Below, one piece after another: positions 49,129-61,962 of a stretch of 64,000 nucleotides of DNA. Source of the stretch: Panax quinquefolius. Its lineage: Eukaryota; Streptophyta; Magnoliopsida; Apiales; Araliaceae. Numbering within the stretch: the stretch's first letter is position 1; every line of letters starts with the position of its first letter. The notes under the pieces were generated by a model that had not been told where the DNA came from, made no database searches, and was given only the letters and a program-made list of their open reading frames with translations. Position numbers and translations under genes: made by a program. The stretch covers positions 119,106,893-119,170,892 of the forward strand of contig CM035171.1 of the NCBI GenBank assembly GCA_020205615.1, written 5' to 3'.

Positions 49129-51867
49129 TGTAAGACCCCAACTTATTATTAATGAAATTTAATTTTTTCTATTTATTATTTTGAAATAGTAAGGGTTGAT
49201 TTGATTAATGTGGATAGTTAAGGGTAAAATACGCAAATACTTCAAAATAAGCAAGTGGTTATAAAATATTCATTGTTGTTTGGGAATATTCGTTTGGTCG
49301 TGGAATATTAAATGCATCGGGAATATTAAATGCGATTGCAAGCGACCGTGTAATGTGGGCCCCATAACTAAAAGCGTTTGGATGAAAAAATATGACAATA
49401 TAAGTTGTTTAAAAATAACAACAGAAGTAGTTATTCAAGATTAATCTTTGTTAAAATACTCGGCGGTTAAAACACAAGAAGATACCGGTATTGCACCAAT
49501 TATTGATTCTTACGTAAGAAGGCACTACTTTCAATAATGGTTACGATAATTACTTGTCAAAGATTTTATTGATTTAATAATTGTTGCGTTGATATTTTAT
49601 ATTAACATTGTTTCAATAATTGTCATTACACAAGATTTTCATTATCGAGCAATAATTCATATTATCTGAATAATATTATTAGATAACATTATTGGCAATG
49701 TCTAGAAAGTTACATCTAAGGAGAGGTTTGGTCACCTAATCAATTGCTTGTAAGGTAAGGAGAAATTCTTATTGGAAAGCCCCTCTTCTTTGAACCTGCC
49801 TCAGTTTGTCGATATTGTGATTACAGAATATTATTTGTGAAAAATTAATTATTGATTCATATGATGAGGAAAATATTAATTTTATGTGGATATAGATGGA
49901 GAAAATTTTAATGTGACAATTGTTGAAAATTGAAATTTTATCTTTTTCCCGATAAAATAATTCATTTAAATATATTATTATATTTTAATAATATAATAAT
50001 GGTGATATTTTTACAACGAATGTGGGATATATGAGTATACTGAGGAGGAAGAGTATTTTTATTGCAATAAATGTTTAAAACATGTTAAACATGTCGGTGG
50101 ACCCCATTTATTGATTGAAATTTGATTATAACTTTAATAAAATCGCCTGGTTTGTGGATTTCGGTCAATTTCTATTTGGAATTTGGAAAACTTTCTTCTG
50201 CAAAGTTGTAGAGAATTGAATTTCCTATAAAACTCATGAGATTCGAATTTTCTGATGAAAGGGCTATTTATTATGAATTATTGAAGTTCAAGCTCAAAAT
50301 AATTGATTTTGGAAGTTTAAAATATTTAAAATTAGAAAAACGTTTTTTCTTACTTTTTCTAGAATGTGGCATGTGTTTGATGGCTGAAATCAGATTCTAG
50401 GCATGCGTAGGAAATTTATATAATTATATTATTAATTTATTAAATTTTCGCTTTGGTGTTCTAAGCAATTTCCTATAAATAAATGCTTTAGGTTAGAATT
50501 GAAAATCACACCCGAAATCAAGTTTTCTCTCTCTATATTATCGGCGTATTCTTGTGAGTATTTTGAGTATACTTTGAGTATTGTTAGATCGGTCTGAGTT
50601 CCTTCAAAGACTATATCCCAGATTCCAAATTAAAGTCTAATCTTTCGAGGTAAGGGATGTTATTTTCTTCTCAAATGATATTATTTCTTCAATATCATTA
50701 TCTTTGAAATATTGGTTGAAATTTTTATCAAATTTAGAACTTTTTCATGTGGGGTTACTATTAATGAGAGTTCTTATTCATGAAAGTTCTTATTCACGAG
50801 TTACTATTCATGAGTTCTATTCACGATTCTTATTCACGAGTACTATTCATGAAAGCGTGAAGATGTTTTTTGAGAAATTTTATCTTTTGGTGTTGAGTTA
50901 CTATTCACGTGTCTGACTATTCACGTATCTGGCATTATTCAATAAAAAATAAAATTTCTTCTTTTTGTCCAAAATATCTATTCTCGGATACTAGCTTTGA
51001 TTGTATCCATGTTTTGATCATTCTTGAATTTTACACCACTATGATTATTTTTGAGGTATTTTTGAACATGGATAAAACAAAAGTACGAATCCTTAATCCT
51101 TAATCCTTGTCATTTTGTTTCACCGGATTCGTTTTTTAAAAATATTTTTCATCATCCTCGGTCTTAAATGATGATATTATTGAATATCTTTGGCCTGTGT
51201 AGTGCAAAGATGAATGATTTCTGAAGAATATCTTTGGTAGTAGTGCAAAGATGAGCAGTGTTTAGATGAACATGACTAATCGATGAATATCTTTGGCTTC
51301 AGTAGTGCAAAGATGAATATTTGATTCCGATGTATATTGATTGATGTTACGGGGATAAAAGATGAGCGATGAACTTTTAAATTCATACATGTAGAAGATA
51401 GTAGTTTGCATTCTCTACTTAACTCTTCTAATGAATTATTATTTCATTGCGAATATTGATTTAAAATTTGTTGTCTATTGTATTCTATTAGATTTTTCCT
51501 GTTGAAAGACTAACGGTAATTTGTTGTATATTATCTTAGTCATAATATTCTTTACTTGGGCTAGTTGAGCTCACCCTTTTCCTTTTTGTTCCATTTTTCT
51601 TCTCGAGACGAGAATATAAGCGAGTACGAGTCGGGGTATGGAATGAAGGTTTTAGAAAGAATTGTTTAGTAGTCCTCACCATTTTGTAAAATAATGTATC
51701 AATAAATGTGATGAGGATTTATTTGAGTATAGATATTGTCTGAAGATAATATTTGTATTCAAACTCACAGCTTTTCTGGTTGTAATAATAAAGTTGTAGT
51801 TGTTTACATACCATGTATTGACAACTTTCGAGAATAGGTGATGTATACTATTTTGGGGGGCGTCACG
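49129..51867 (+). repeat. 5' LTR of beta (2.74 kb)
   Basis: It runs from TGTAAGACCCCAAC to GGGGGGCGTCACG; the last base is probably a mutated A of the canonical CA end. A short-period array of TTACTATTCATGAG-like words at 50757-50940 corresponds to the GAAGGTAATTACTATT array in gamma. Confidence 0.8.
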
Positions 51868-51869
51868 GT

Positions 51870-51880
51870 TAGTATCGAGC
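51870..51880 (+). other. Primer binding site of beta
   Basis: TAGTATCGAGC, two bases after the LTR, differs by one base from the TGGTATCGAGC in element B and resembles the initiator-tRNA-Met site TGGTATCAGAGC. Confidence 0.6.
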
Positions 51881-52339
51881 TTGAGGATATGATCTCTGGC
51901 GGAGATCGGGGAATAGAACTAGGAGGGAGAGACGAGTAAAATCCTTCACTAGTGTGTCCTACCTAAGCTTATTTTTTTTAGTTAGTCGATATATAAGGAT
52001 ATTATGTGATATATTGATTTCCTTAATTAACCACTTTTTTTTATGACGGTGATTTGAGAATGTCGTTGAGAATATTAACAATGGAAATGAGGCCGTGGAG
52101 ATGCTGTACTCACCAACGAGGAGAGCGTGGGTCAACAGTTGGCAATGTTCCTCCCGTGAACAACACCAATGGCGAGATGATGAGCGAGGGATGTTTAGAA
52201 GCTTTTTGCGATTCGTACAAAATCGAATGAGAGGAGACTTCGTGTTCAAAATCTGAGGAGGAAATGATAGCAATTCACGGGTTGTCACAACCAAGCGATT
52301 CAAAGAGTTGGGACCACGAATTTAAGGAAAGCCAGATCC

Positions 52340-54650
52340 GTCATGGCGGAAACATGGGTCAAACAAATTACCAAGATATTCGATGTCTTGGGATGCACTA
52401 AGAAAACAGAAGGTTCCATTCGCCACCTTTATGTTCCGTGGCGGCGACACTCTTGGTGGGGAGTGCATGAAGCGTACCCATCCATCCGCACTCAAAGATG
52501 TCTCTGGGAGACATTTCAGAAATTATTTAATGACAAATACTTTCACGAAAGTGTTCATCGTATGAAGGAAGTGGAGTTCATCAGATTAGAACAAAACAAC
52601 ACGATGGTGTCTCGGTAAGAGGCAAAGTTTGCGAGTTATCGTGTTTGTACCTCATTTGGTGGAGAATGAGGAACGTGTAAACGGATGTTTTGAGAGGTTT
52701 GAAACCCAAGATACGACAATATCTCATTTCTCATAAATTTTCTCTCTATTCAGATATGTTGTAAAATGTGGCTCAATTATTAGAGCGAGATAACGAGTAC
52801 GGTCAACTGAGGACCATAACCGAGGATCGTACTTCGAGATAGCGATCAGCGTAATAATGATAACCACGGAGAAAGAAAATGAACGGACAAAATGGTAACC
52901 ACTCCGGTGGTAATCATGGCCATGAAAATAGAAGCGAAGCGAGTCGGGAGGAGATTTTAAAAAGAGGAGATTTAACAACGACCGTGTGAAGACGACAAAG
53001 TCTTAAGAAGAATCGGGTTCTAAGGAGGAGAACGACCACCCATTATATCTTACAAATCACGAAAAAGAGGGACATATCGATCAAACGCCCACAACATTCA
53101 AGGTATGCTATAATTATGGAAAGGAAGGACATATCGCTCGAGATTATGCAGTGGTGAAACCTAGTTCAATGAGACGGTGACTCAAAAGATCGTCCCGGAA
53201 AAGTCAAAGTCAACGATTCCGGGAAGAAGCGTTTGTTGTGGATCGGTCATAATGCGAGGAACCCAAACGAGGTGATCACGGTAAAATTTATTTATAAATT
53301 CTTGCGAAGTTTATACCTTACTTGATCTGGGTCTACCCATTCATTTATCTCTCCTGCATGTGCTCAACGTTTAAACTTGACTCCGGAGAAATTAGACTTT
53401 GACCTATCTCTGTGGAAACTCAGTTAGGAGAAACTTTCATCACATCCACCGTTTATAAATCTTGTTTGATTCAAGTTGGCACCATCACCTTACCCATTGA
53501 CCTTATCTCTTTAAAGATACTTGCTTTTGATGTGATTTTAGGGATTGATTGGTTAACTACTCATCATGCCAAAATTGATTGTTTTAAATAAGGTTGTTAT
53601 ATTCCTAACCAACTTGACTTGTTATGCAATTGCCAACTAAACCATTAAAATCAATCAACATTGTCATATCTAATCATAAAGCTATTCGTTTATTGAAAAG
53701 CGGATGTCAAGCTTTCTTAGCCCATGTTATGGATTTGAATAAAGACACGCCAAATTTGAATAATATTCTCATTGTTATTGACTTTCCCGACGTATTTATT
53801 TAAGAACTTCCTTGGCCTACCCCCAACGTGAAGTTGAATTCTTTATTGATCTTGAACTCTGTACAAAGCCCATTTCTAAAACCCCATATCGAATGGCTCT
53901 ATTGAACTTGAGGAGTTAAAGGTCCAACTACGAGAATTGTTGGACATCTGGTTTCATTCGTCCTAGTACATCTCCTTGGGGTGCTCTGTTTTATTTGTAA
54001 AGAAGAAAAGCGGGAGTATCGACTTTGTATTGACTATCGGGAATTGAACCATGTCACCATCAAGAATAGGTATCCTCTACCTCGTATTGATGACTTGTTT
54101 GACCAGATTCAAGGGGCACAATTCTTTTCAAAATCGATCTTCGCTTCCGGATATCATCACCAAGATTAGGCGAGGATATTCCAAAGACCGCCTTTAAAAC
54201 TTCGATGCGGGCATTATGAATTCTTAGTCATGTCTTTCGGATGACTAATGCTCCTATGACTTTCATGGATATGATGAACCGAGTATTCAAGGAATATTTG
54301 GATCGGTTTGTTGTTGTCTTTATTGATGACATCCTTATATATTCCAAAAGTCGTGAAGATCATGAGCACCATTTGTTTTTTGGTACTCAAAAGGCTTCGT
54401 GAAAACAAACTATATGCCAAATTAAAAGAAATGCGAGTTACGGCTTGAGGAAGTAGCATTCCTTGGGCACGTGGTCGTCGAAACATAGAGTATCTGTTGA
54501 TCCGTGAAGATTGAAGCAATCTGAAGTTAGAACAACCAAGTCGGTGGCAAGAAGTCGTAGTTTTTGGGCTTAATTGGTTATTATCGGAGATTCAGTGGAA
54601 GGGTTTTCTCGAATCGCTACTCCATTAACTTCAGCTAACTTCGGAAGGAT
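52340..54650 (+). pseudogene. Decayed gag-protease-reverse transcriptase of beta
   Basis: The gag domain begins near MAETWVKQITKIFDVLGC (52343) and its frame runs to 52618. A zinc knuckle near 53100-53150 reads CYNYGKEGHIARDY, with two Cys changed to Tyr. Protease and flap sequence follow (GIDWLTTHHAK region near 53540). Reverse transcriptase blocks are [20 protein letters not shown] (54030-54090), SFGLTNAP-like, and an intact [10 protein letters not shown] (about 54320-54350). Several stops and frameshifts break the frame. The order and motifs fit a Ty3/gypsy chromovirus. Confidence 0.85.
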
Positions 54651-54750
54651 NNNNNNNNNNNNNNNNNNNNNNNNNNNNNNNNNNNNNNNNNNNNNNNNNN
54701 NNNNNNNNNNNNNNNNNNNNNNNNNNNNNNNNNNNNNNNNNNNNNNNNNN
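54651..54750. other. Assembly gap (100 N)
   Basis: Exactly 100 Ns, so probably a scaffold gap of unknown true length. It joins plus-strand beta to the LTR end of minus-strand gamma. Confidence 0.98.
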
Positions 54751-55744
54751 GACATAAAGCGTGAGTTTAAATACAAATATAAATCTACTAGATATTATCT
54801 GAACTCGAAAAGAGTCCTCATTACAATTATTATCACCTTTATTTCACGAGAATAGTGAGGGACTACTAATCTTATCTTGAGGACCATCACTCGTTTCCCA
54901 GAAACTAAATCCCGGCTATATTCTCATTTCACGAAGAAACGGTGAAAGAAAGGGTGAGCTCAACTAGCCCGATGAAATATTATGACTAAGATAATGCGAA
55001 TAAATTATCAATAGTCTTGACAATGTTAAGCGATAAAATATAATAGACATCAGGTTTAAGCTGCGGTGAATATCTGATCCATTAAAAAAGTCGAGTAGAA
55101 AATAAAATCTACTATCTTTTAGGTTTTAAAGGTTTTTCATCAACATTATTATAATTTGAGACTCGACTTTAATAAATATTCCACATCATCGAATCACCCA
55201 CACTTTTCTGACGAGGATATTCTTTAGTATCCGACCACAATTATTCATACTTCTGGGCGAGAATATTTGTGTATTCATTAATAATCATGATCGTACCAAC
55301 AAGCATCCATCGATGCACTCTGACCCTTTGAGGATTTTACCACATCATTTGTAACATTACGGTCGTGATTACAGAATAGTCTCTGGTCGTAATCATACCA
55401 AGTCCATCCATACATACTTCTGAGGCCACGAGATGACTTTCAAAATAATATAAACATGAGGATGATGACAATGATATAAAAATTGATAAAAACAAGTTCA
55501 AAATTATTTTATCCGGGAATTATTAACGTCAAATTATCGAACATGATCTTTGTTTTGTAGAGTAAAATTCAAGAATGATCGGAAGAATATTTTCCATGAA
55601 AAGATCTTTGGATGAAGCGCAATATCGAGGATATTCCACTAATTTCATGGAGTATAGAAGTCAAAGTTTTAACCAATTTGGGTATAATAAAGAATGGAAT
55701 AACAAAAGAAATCACCGTAAATGCGATAGAAGCCTTACAGAACG

Positions 55745-56110
55745 AGTTATTCAACGAAATAATAAATAACGGAACGGTCGGTCGGTGAAATTCACACTGC
55801 AAACGAGGATGTTCAACGAATAATAAAGATGGAACCGGTCGGGTTATAAAACACCACGAATAGGATATTCAGCGAATAATAATAAAAGCGGAACCGGTCG
55901 GGTGTAAAACACCTGAGCGGGATGTTCAACGAGAATAATAATAAAAGCGGAACCGGTCGGTTGTAAAACACTGCGAGACGGGATGTTCAGCAGAATAATA
56001 ATAAAAGCGGAACCGGTCGGGTGTAAAACACCAGAGCGAGGATATTTCAAAGCGAATAATAGAAGAATGTCACCAGTATAGGGTTCAACCACGTATCGAG
56101 GTTATTCAAT
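55745..56110. repeat. ~60-bp hairpin-unit array in gamma 3' LTR
   Basis: Five to six units of GCGGAACCGGTCGGGTGTAA then AACACC, plus GATGTTCAACGAGAATAATA. The GGTGT-AAA-ACACC part of several units is a perfect small hairpin. GTTC and GAAC at the unit ends are also complementary. Confidence 0.75.
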
Positions 56111-56504
56111 GAGAATAATAAGCGATGGAATAACAACAGTTCTCTTCATGAATAAGAAGAATAACACCCCTTACTTTTGGTAGGAGATTGAATCTTTGCG
56201 GCGATGTAGTAACAAAATACTCTTCTTCTTTCTCTCTTATTCTCTCTATACTTTCTCTCTCTATAAGCTTGAATGAATTAAGTGAAAATAATGAAGCCTA
56301 GGCCTCTATTTATAGAAGATTTCTAACTTAGCTTTTTAGCTTGTGTGTGAAAAGCGAGTGGCTTGACGACTAATGATGTGAAAAGAAAAGTGGTTTGGCC
56401 TTATGTAATGTGAAAGCGACAAGTGGTTAATGTGAAGCGACAAGTGGTTCGGCCTTTTGTGTGTGAAGCGACAAGTGGTTCGACGTGCGGTAAAGTAATA
56501 ATTA

Positions 56505-56690
56505 CTATTATGAAGGTAAATACTATTGACGAAGGTAATACTATTCAAAGGTAATTACTATTGTGAAGGTAATTACTATTGTGAAGGTAATTACTATTCC
56601 ACGAAGGTAATTCTTATTGACGAAGGTAATTACTATTATTGATGAAGGTAAATACTATTCACAAGGGTAATTACTTTGTGAAGGTAATTC
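56505..56690. repeat. ~18-bp array in gamma 3' LTR
   Basis: About nine copies of GAAGGTAATTACTATTGT with small changes. The same array begins at about 63890 in the 5' LTR and continues to the window end. Confidence 0.8.
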
Positions 56691-57328
56691 TATATGAAGA
56701 GACTCTTAGATGATGACATATAGGCCCCCATAAAATAATCAAACTTACCACAAATCATTTTTTTTTATCGACACATATTTAATCTTTCAACAATTATTAA
56801 TCATTTATAACTTATCGTCTCAATTATTGATTTAATACTATAACATATTATCTGAGATGATCTTGTGATGATAATTGAATCGATAATATAAGAGATATGA
56901 TCGTGATTCTTCTTTGTAGCGATAATTGAGCGTAGGTGAGTGACTTCTCACGTAAGCATCGATAATCAATCTGGTGTCTTTCTTATCTGACCACAGCGTA
57001 TTCTTGTACTTTTACCACTTAGGGTAGTTCAGCGGTTTTAACGGTAACACCTCATAGTAGTTATTTTTATAAAATATTTTTTGTCGTTTTCTCGATCAAA
57101 TGAATAATTACATTATGGGGGTCCACCATGATTGAGTAGTTATCTGAATATTCCCTAACAAAAAGAATATTCCCAGAGCCAAACGAATATTTTATAACAA
57201 CTTGCATACTTTGCAAAATTTATAAATATTACCTACAACTATAACATTATATCAAATTTATTCCATAATATTCAAAAATAATATTTATAGAAAAATCATC
57301 TTTATTTATAAAGTTTGAGGTCTTCTGA

Positions 57329-57339
57329 CCTCCCTTAAC
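57329..57339 (-). other. Polypurine tract of gamma
   Basis: The minus strand reads GTTAAGGGAGG directly before the 3' LTR. It is preceded by TTTCGAGGGCTTAAATTTC, the usual last codons of plant chromovirus pol. Confidence 0.7.
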
Positions 57340-60300
57340 ATGAAATTTAAGCCCTCGAAATTAGAATGCGATACACAGTATGTCGAAGAGGTAAGGATAC
57401 CTTGATTTCATTTGATTCTAACTCCCAGTCATTTCCTCGACATTGGTGGTTCCTCCATGAAACTTTGACTTGAGGTATAACCTTGGGCGTAGAATATGTT
57501 CCTTCTTATCAAAATTTGAGCAGGAACCTCTTCATACGTCAAATCTTCCATTATTTAAATGGGGTTCTAACTTCGATAATATGGTTGGGTCTTTCACATA
57601 TTTACGTAACATGGATATGTGAAAAGCGTTATGAACACGAGACATATTTGGCGGTAAAAGCGAGTCTATAGGCCCGCGATTCCTACTCGATCGAGGATTA
57701 AAAATGGGCCAGATGAATCGAGGATTAAGTTTTCCTCTCTTTCCAAATCTTGTAACTCCTTTCCATGGAAGCGACTCTTAACAACACATGATCTCTATAT
57801 CTCCAATTCCCGTCCTTTCGATGAAGATCGGCATAACTCTTTTATCGATTTTGTGAGGTTTTTATCGTTGTCGGATCGTTTGAATCTTTTAAAAGTAGTC
57901 ATACGTACCAACTCGGTCCCAACAACGTTGCTTCACCCTCCTCATCCCGACATCTTTGAAGCGACACTTTCTTCCATCTGGCGCTTGAATGGAGCCATGC
58001 GATACTTAACGATAAGCTTTGTTGTTGTAGAAAACTCCACGATGGTAAGAACTTGTCCCAACTCCTTGAAATCAAGGACCACGAGTCTTAATAGATCTTG
58101 AGAGTTTGAATAGTCCTCTCCATTGTCCGTCCGATGCGAGGATGATATCTTAGAGCTAAATCGTGAAATCTGTGCCCATAGCTTTTTGCAAACTAACCCA
58201 AAATCGTGAAGTGAATCTTGGGTCTCGATCGAAACTATGGATCTGGCATACCATGCGATCTTACAATCTCGTTTATGTACATCTGAGCAAGGCGTTCAAG
58301 TGTATAAGTTTCTCGTATCGGTAAGAAATGGCGGAACTTGGTCGATCTATCAACAATGACCCAAATCGCATCAATGCCTTGAGAAACCTTAGGAAGGCCG
58401 ATAGCGAAATCCATGGTAATGTGCTCCCACTTCCGTTACGGAATTTCAAGTGGTTCTGATGGACCTTTTGGTACTTGATGCTCACTTTAACTTCGTTGAC
58501 AAGTTAGACACCTTGAGATAAGCAGTATTATCTCTCTCTTCGTATTGCTCCACCAAAATGTATGGCGAATATCATGATACATTTTGGTACTCCCGAGATG
58601 GATTACCAAATGGTGTGTTGTTGCGCCTCCATCATGATATTATACTTTAAATCGGTTCGTTAGGAACCTGAAAGTGCAGGAGTTGACTCGAAGTATTCCT
58701 TCTTCATCGATTCTTGCTTGGCATAGCACCTTCTTGCTTTTCTTCCTCATCGCATCGACTCCAGTGCAGTAGCTTGGCGACTTTAACTTTATCGATTAAA
58801 GTCGGTTCTACTTTCGTATACTTCGCTATCATCACATCGTCCACAGGTCTTTAACTCTATCTCCATCCTTTGCAAGTCACACAAAATGGGCCTTTGCGTT
58901 GACAATATCGCTTTTCGTGCTTGCATATGATTTTACTTTCGATTCGGCTACCGTTAAACTTTTCGAGGATGGTATTGGATGGTATGATCATAATCTTTCA
59001 GCAGTTCAAGCCAGCGTCGTTGTCGCGTGTTGAGTTCCTTTTGAGTGAAGAAATATTTGAGGCTTTTATGATCAAGTAAAGATCTCCACTTTCTCCCCAT
59101 CTGAGTAATGCCTCCAAATTTTAAGTCTGAAAGACAACATTTGCCAACTCTAGATCATGAGTAGGATAATTCCTCTCATATTCTTTGAGTTATCGCGAGG
59201 CATAAACTATAACTTTTCCATGTTGCATGAGAACACATCCCGACCCTTTTGCTGAAGCATCACATAGATGACAAATCCTCAAGGCGGATGGTATTGTCGA
59301 GCGCAGTCTTTGAAATAAGTCTCCTCTTGAGTTCTTGAAAACTCTTCTCACATTCTTCGCTCAATAGAACTTTGTATCTTTCAAGTCGGTTGAGTCGATG
59401 GAGTAGCGATTAGAAAAAATCCTTCCACGAATCTCAGATAATAACCCGGCTAAGCAAGAAAAGCTACGTGCTTGATCATTGATTTAGGTTGTTCCCGACT
59501 TTGAATAGCTTGATCTTTCTTTGGGTCAGCGGATATTCCATGACTTGATACCACGTGCCCAAGGAATGCTACTTCTTGACGAACTCATTTCTTGACTTGC
59601 ATAAAAAGCTTATTCCACGAAGCTTTTGGAGTGTCGACCTCAAGTGTTGCTCATGATCTTCCGCGGCTTTTGGAATAAATAAGGATGTCATCAATAAAGC
59701 GACCACAAAGTGATCTAAATATTCCTTGAATACTCGGTTCATCATATCCATGAAGGCGGCGGGAGCATTAGTCGATCGAAAGGACATGGTAGGAATTCAT
59801 AATGCCGTCTGGGGGATTACGGCCGTCTTTGGAATGTCGTGATTCTAATCTTCAATTGGTGATATCAGGAGCGAAGATCGATCTTTGAAAAAATTTGGCT
59901 CCTTACAATTGGTCAAAACGGGTCATCAATACGTGGCAATGGATACCTATTTTTGATGGTGACATGATTGACTCCAGATAATCAATACAAAATCGCATAC
60001 TCCCATCTTTCTTCTTCACGAATAGAGCAGGGGCACCCGAGAGAAGTACTTAGGGCGAATAAAGCCAATGTCTAACAATTCCTGCGGTTGGGTCTTTAAC
60101 TCACGAAGTTCAATAGGAGCCATTCGATATGGGGCTTTGGAAATAGGTTTTATCTGGGGTTCGAAGTCGATACAAAATTCAATTTCACGCTCTGAGGGGT
60201 AGGCGGGGAAGTTCTTGAGGGAATCGTCGGAAATTTATTAACAATAGAAATATCGTTTAAAAGCGGCGTATTTTTGTTTAAATCGTGACATGAGCTAAGA

Positions 60301-61942
60301 AAGCTTGACATCCGTTTTTCAATAAGCGAATAGCTTTATGGCTTGAGATGGCCGTGATTGATTTTAATGGTTTGGTCGTTTGAATTAGCATAATAGGTTG
60401 ATTAGGAATATGAAAGCTAACAACCTTACGAAAATAATCAATTTTTGCATGATAAGTAGTTAACGATCAATCCACAGAATCACGTCAATCTGCAAGTATT
60501 TTTTAATGAAATAAGATCGACGGAGTAATGTGAAGTGCAGATTTGAACCAAACAAGACTTATAAGCGATGGATGTAATGAAGGTTTCTCCCAGCGGAGTT
60601 TCCACAGATAAGTCAAAGTCTAATTTCTCGGTCAAATTTAATCGATGGCGCAAGTAGGGAGAAATAAAAGAATGGGTAGAACAGGTATCAAATAAAGTAT
60701 AGACTTCATTAGAGTTTATGATAAACTTACGTGATGACCTCATTCGGTTCCTTGCTCTTTGGGAGGTCACAACAAAGCGCTCTCCCTTGCCTTCTAGGTT
60801 TGAATTTTACGGGATGGCCTTTGGTGCCTCCATCCTAGTTGAATTTGTCTTGATGGCAACAAATCGAGCTAAGTGACCTTCTCTTCCACAATTATAACAT
60901 GCTTTGGAATGGCATGGCGCGATTTGGGCGATGTGTCCTCTCTCTCTCGCATTTGAAGCATATGATAGGTGGTCTTTCTCCTTCCTTAACAATGGGTCTT
61001 TGGTCTTGGCGTCTTTCCATCATTGTTGAATCTCCTTTTCTTGAAATGTCCATTCTTATTGTTTTGTACGATTACCACCAAAGTGGTTACCATATCGGCT
61101 TTGTTGATTCCCTCACGCTTGTTGTCATAGCTTGATGACTACTCTCCATTGGTATTATAATTTTGCTTGGGTTTGCTCTCTTTTTTTAGTTGTGTTGACT
61201 CATTATCGCGTTCCACTAAGCGAGCCCTATTTACAACATCTCGAATACAAACCACGGTTTATGAGAAATAAGATGTTGGCGTATCTCGACTTCAAACCTC
61301 TTAAAAACATTAGCGCCATTCTCTCTTCATTATCCACCAGTGGGGCCTATGAAAGCCGTGATAACTCATAAAATTTTGCCTCGTATTGCGACACGGTCGT
61401 ATTGTTTTGTTCGACTTGATAAACTCCACCTCCTTCATGTATGGCGAATACTTTCGGGAAAGTATTTGTCGTTGAAACGACTCTGGAACTTCTCCCAGAT
61501 ATATCTTGATCTGATGAGGTTGAGTCGTTTCTGGATTCCCACGATGTCTCTCTCGCGCATGACATAAAAGCGTGAAAGGAACCTTTTGCTCCTCGGAGCA
61601 TCCCAGACATCAAATATCTTGGTAATCTGCTTTATCCATTACTTCCATGCGAAGTGGTTTTGGCTCTCCCTTAAACTCAGTGGTCCCGGCTCCTTGAATT
61701 GTTTAGCGGTGACCTTTGAGAGTTTCGTGTTTCCACCTACGTTTTGGGCGAGTCGCTCTACTTTCTTTGTTGCATAAATTACGTAAAACCTCTGAACATT
61801 TGATCGTTCATCATTTGGTCGGTGTTGTTGTTTGCGTGAGAGATTATTGCGCCTTCTGATGCACATTATCACGATTATTGATATGTGGTGAATCAGCGAT
61901 CGCTTTGCGCTCCATTCTATTCTCAACATTCTCGGATGTCAT
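57340..61942 (-). pseudogene. Decayed gag-pol of gamma
   Basis: The gag start MTSENVENRMERKA is near 61942. The zinc knuckle CYNCGREGHLARF (about 60870-60900) has lost its last Cys, and the protease region has STHSFISPYLRHRL (60660). In the reverse transcriptase, [12 protein letters not shown] is near 60150 and [20 protein letters not shown] is at 59730-59787. FIDDILIYS is present but in a shifted frame (about 59680-59710). RNase H remnants lie near 59200. Integrase core fragments lie at 58273-58485. The tail has VHNAFHISMLRKYVKDP (57580-57640) and a KYPYLF chromodomain-like end near 57400. Many one- to two-base frameshifts are present; it cannot encode functional proteins as assembled. Confidence 0.85.
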
Positions 61943-61962
61943 TTTGAATCTTGCCACCCTCC

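Larger units (their letters stand above)
49129..54650 (+). mobile_element. Family C gypsy element beta, 5' part up to the assembly gap
   Basis: The 5' LTR (49129-51867) is followed by a primer site and degraded gag, protease and reverse transcriptase in normal gypsy order on the plus strand. The sequence ends in Ns within the connection from reverse transcriptase to RNase H. Rest and 3' LTR are not seen on this strand. Confidence 0.85.
54751..57328 (-). repeat. 3' LTR of gamma (end hidden by gap)
   Basis: Homologous to 62099-64000 over its whole visible length. In element orientation it starts near 57328 (TCAGAAGACCTCAAACTTTA, a diverged TGTAAGACCCCAAC) and loses its last ~135 bp in the gap. 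Confidence 0.82.

Noticed and set aside
54751..57328. 3' LTR of plus-strand element beta
   Set aside because: It is in the opposite orientation and is followed by a polypurine tract and minus-strand pol, so it belongs to gamma.
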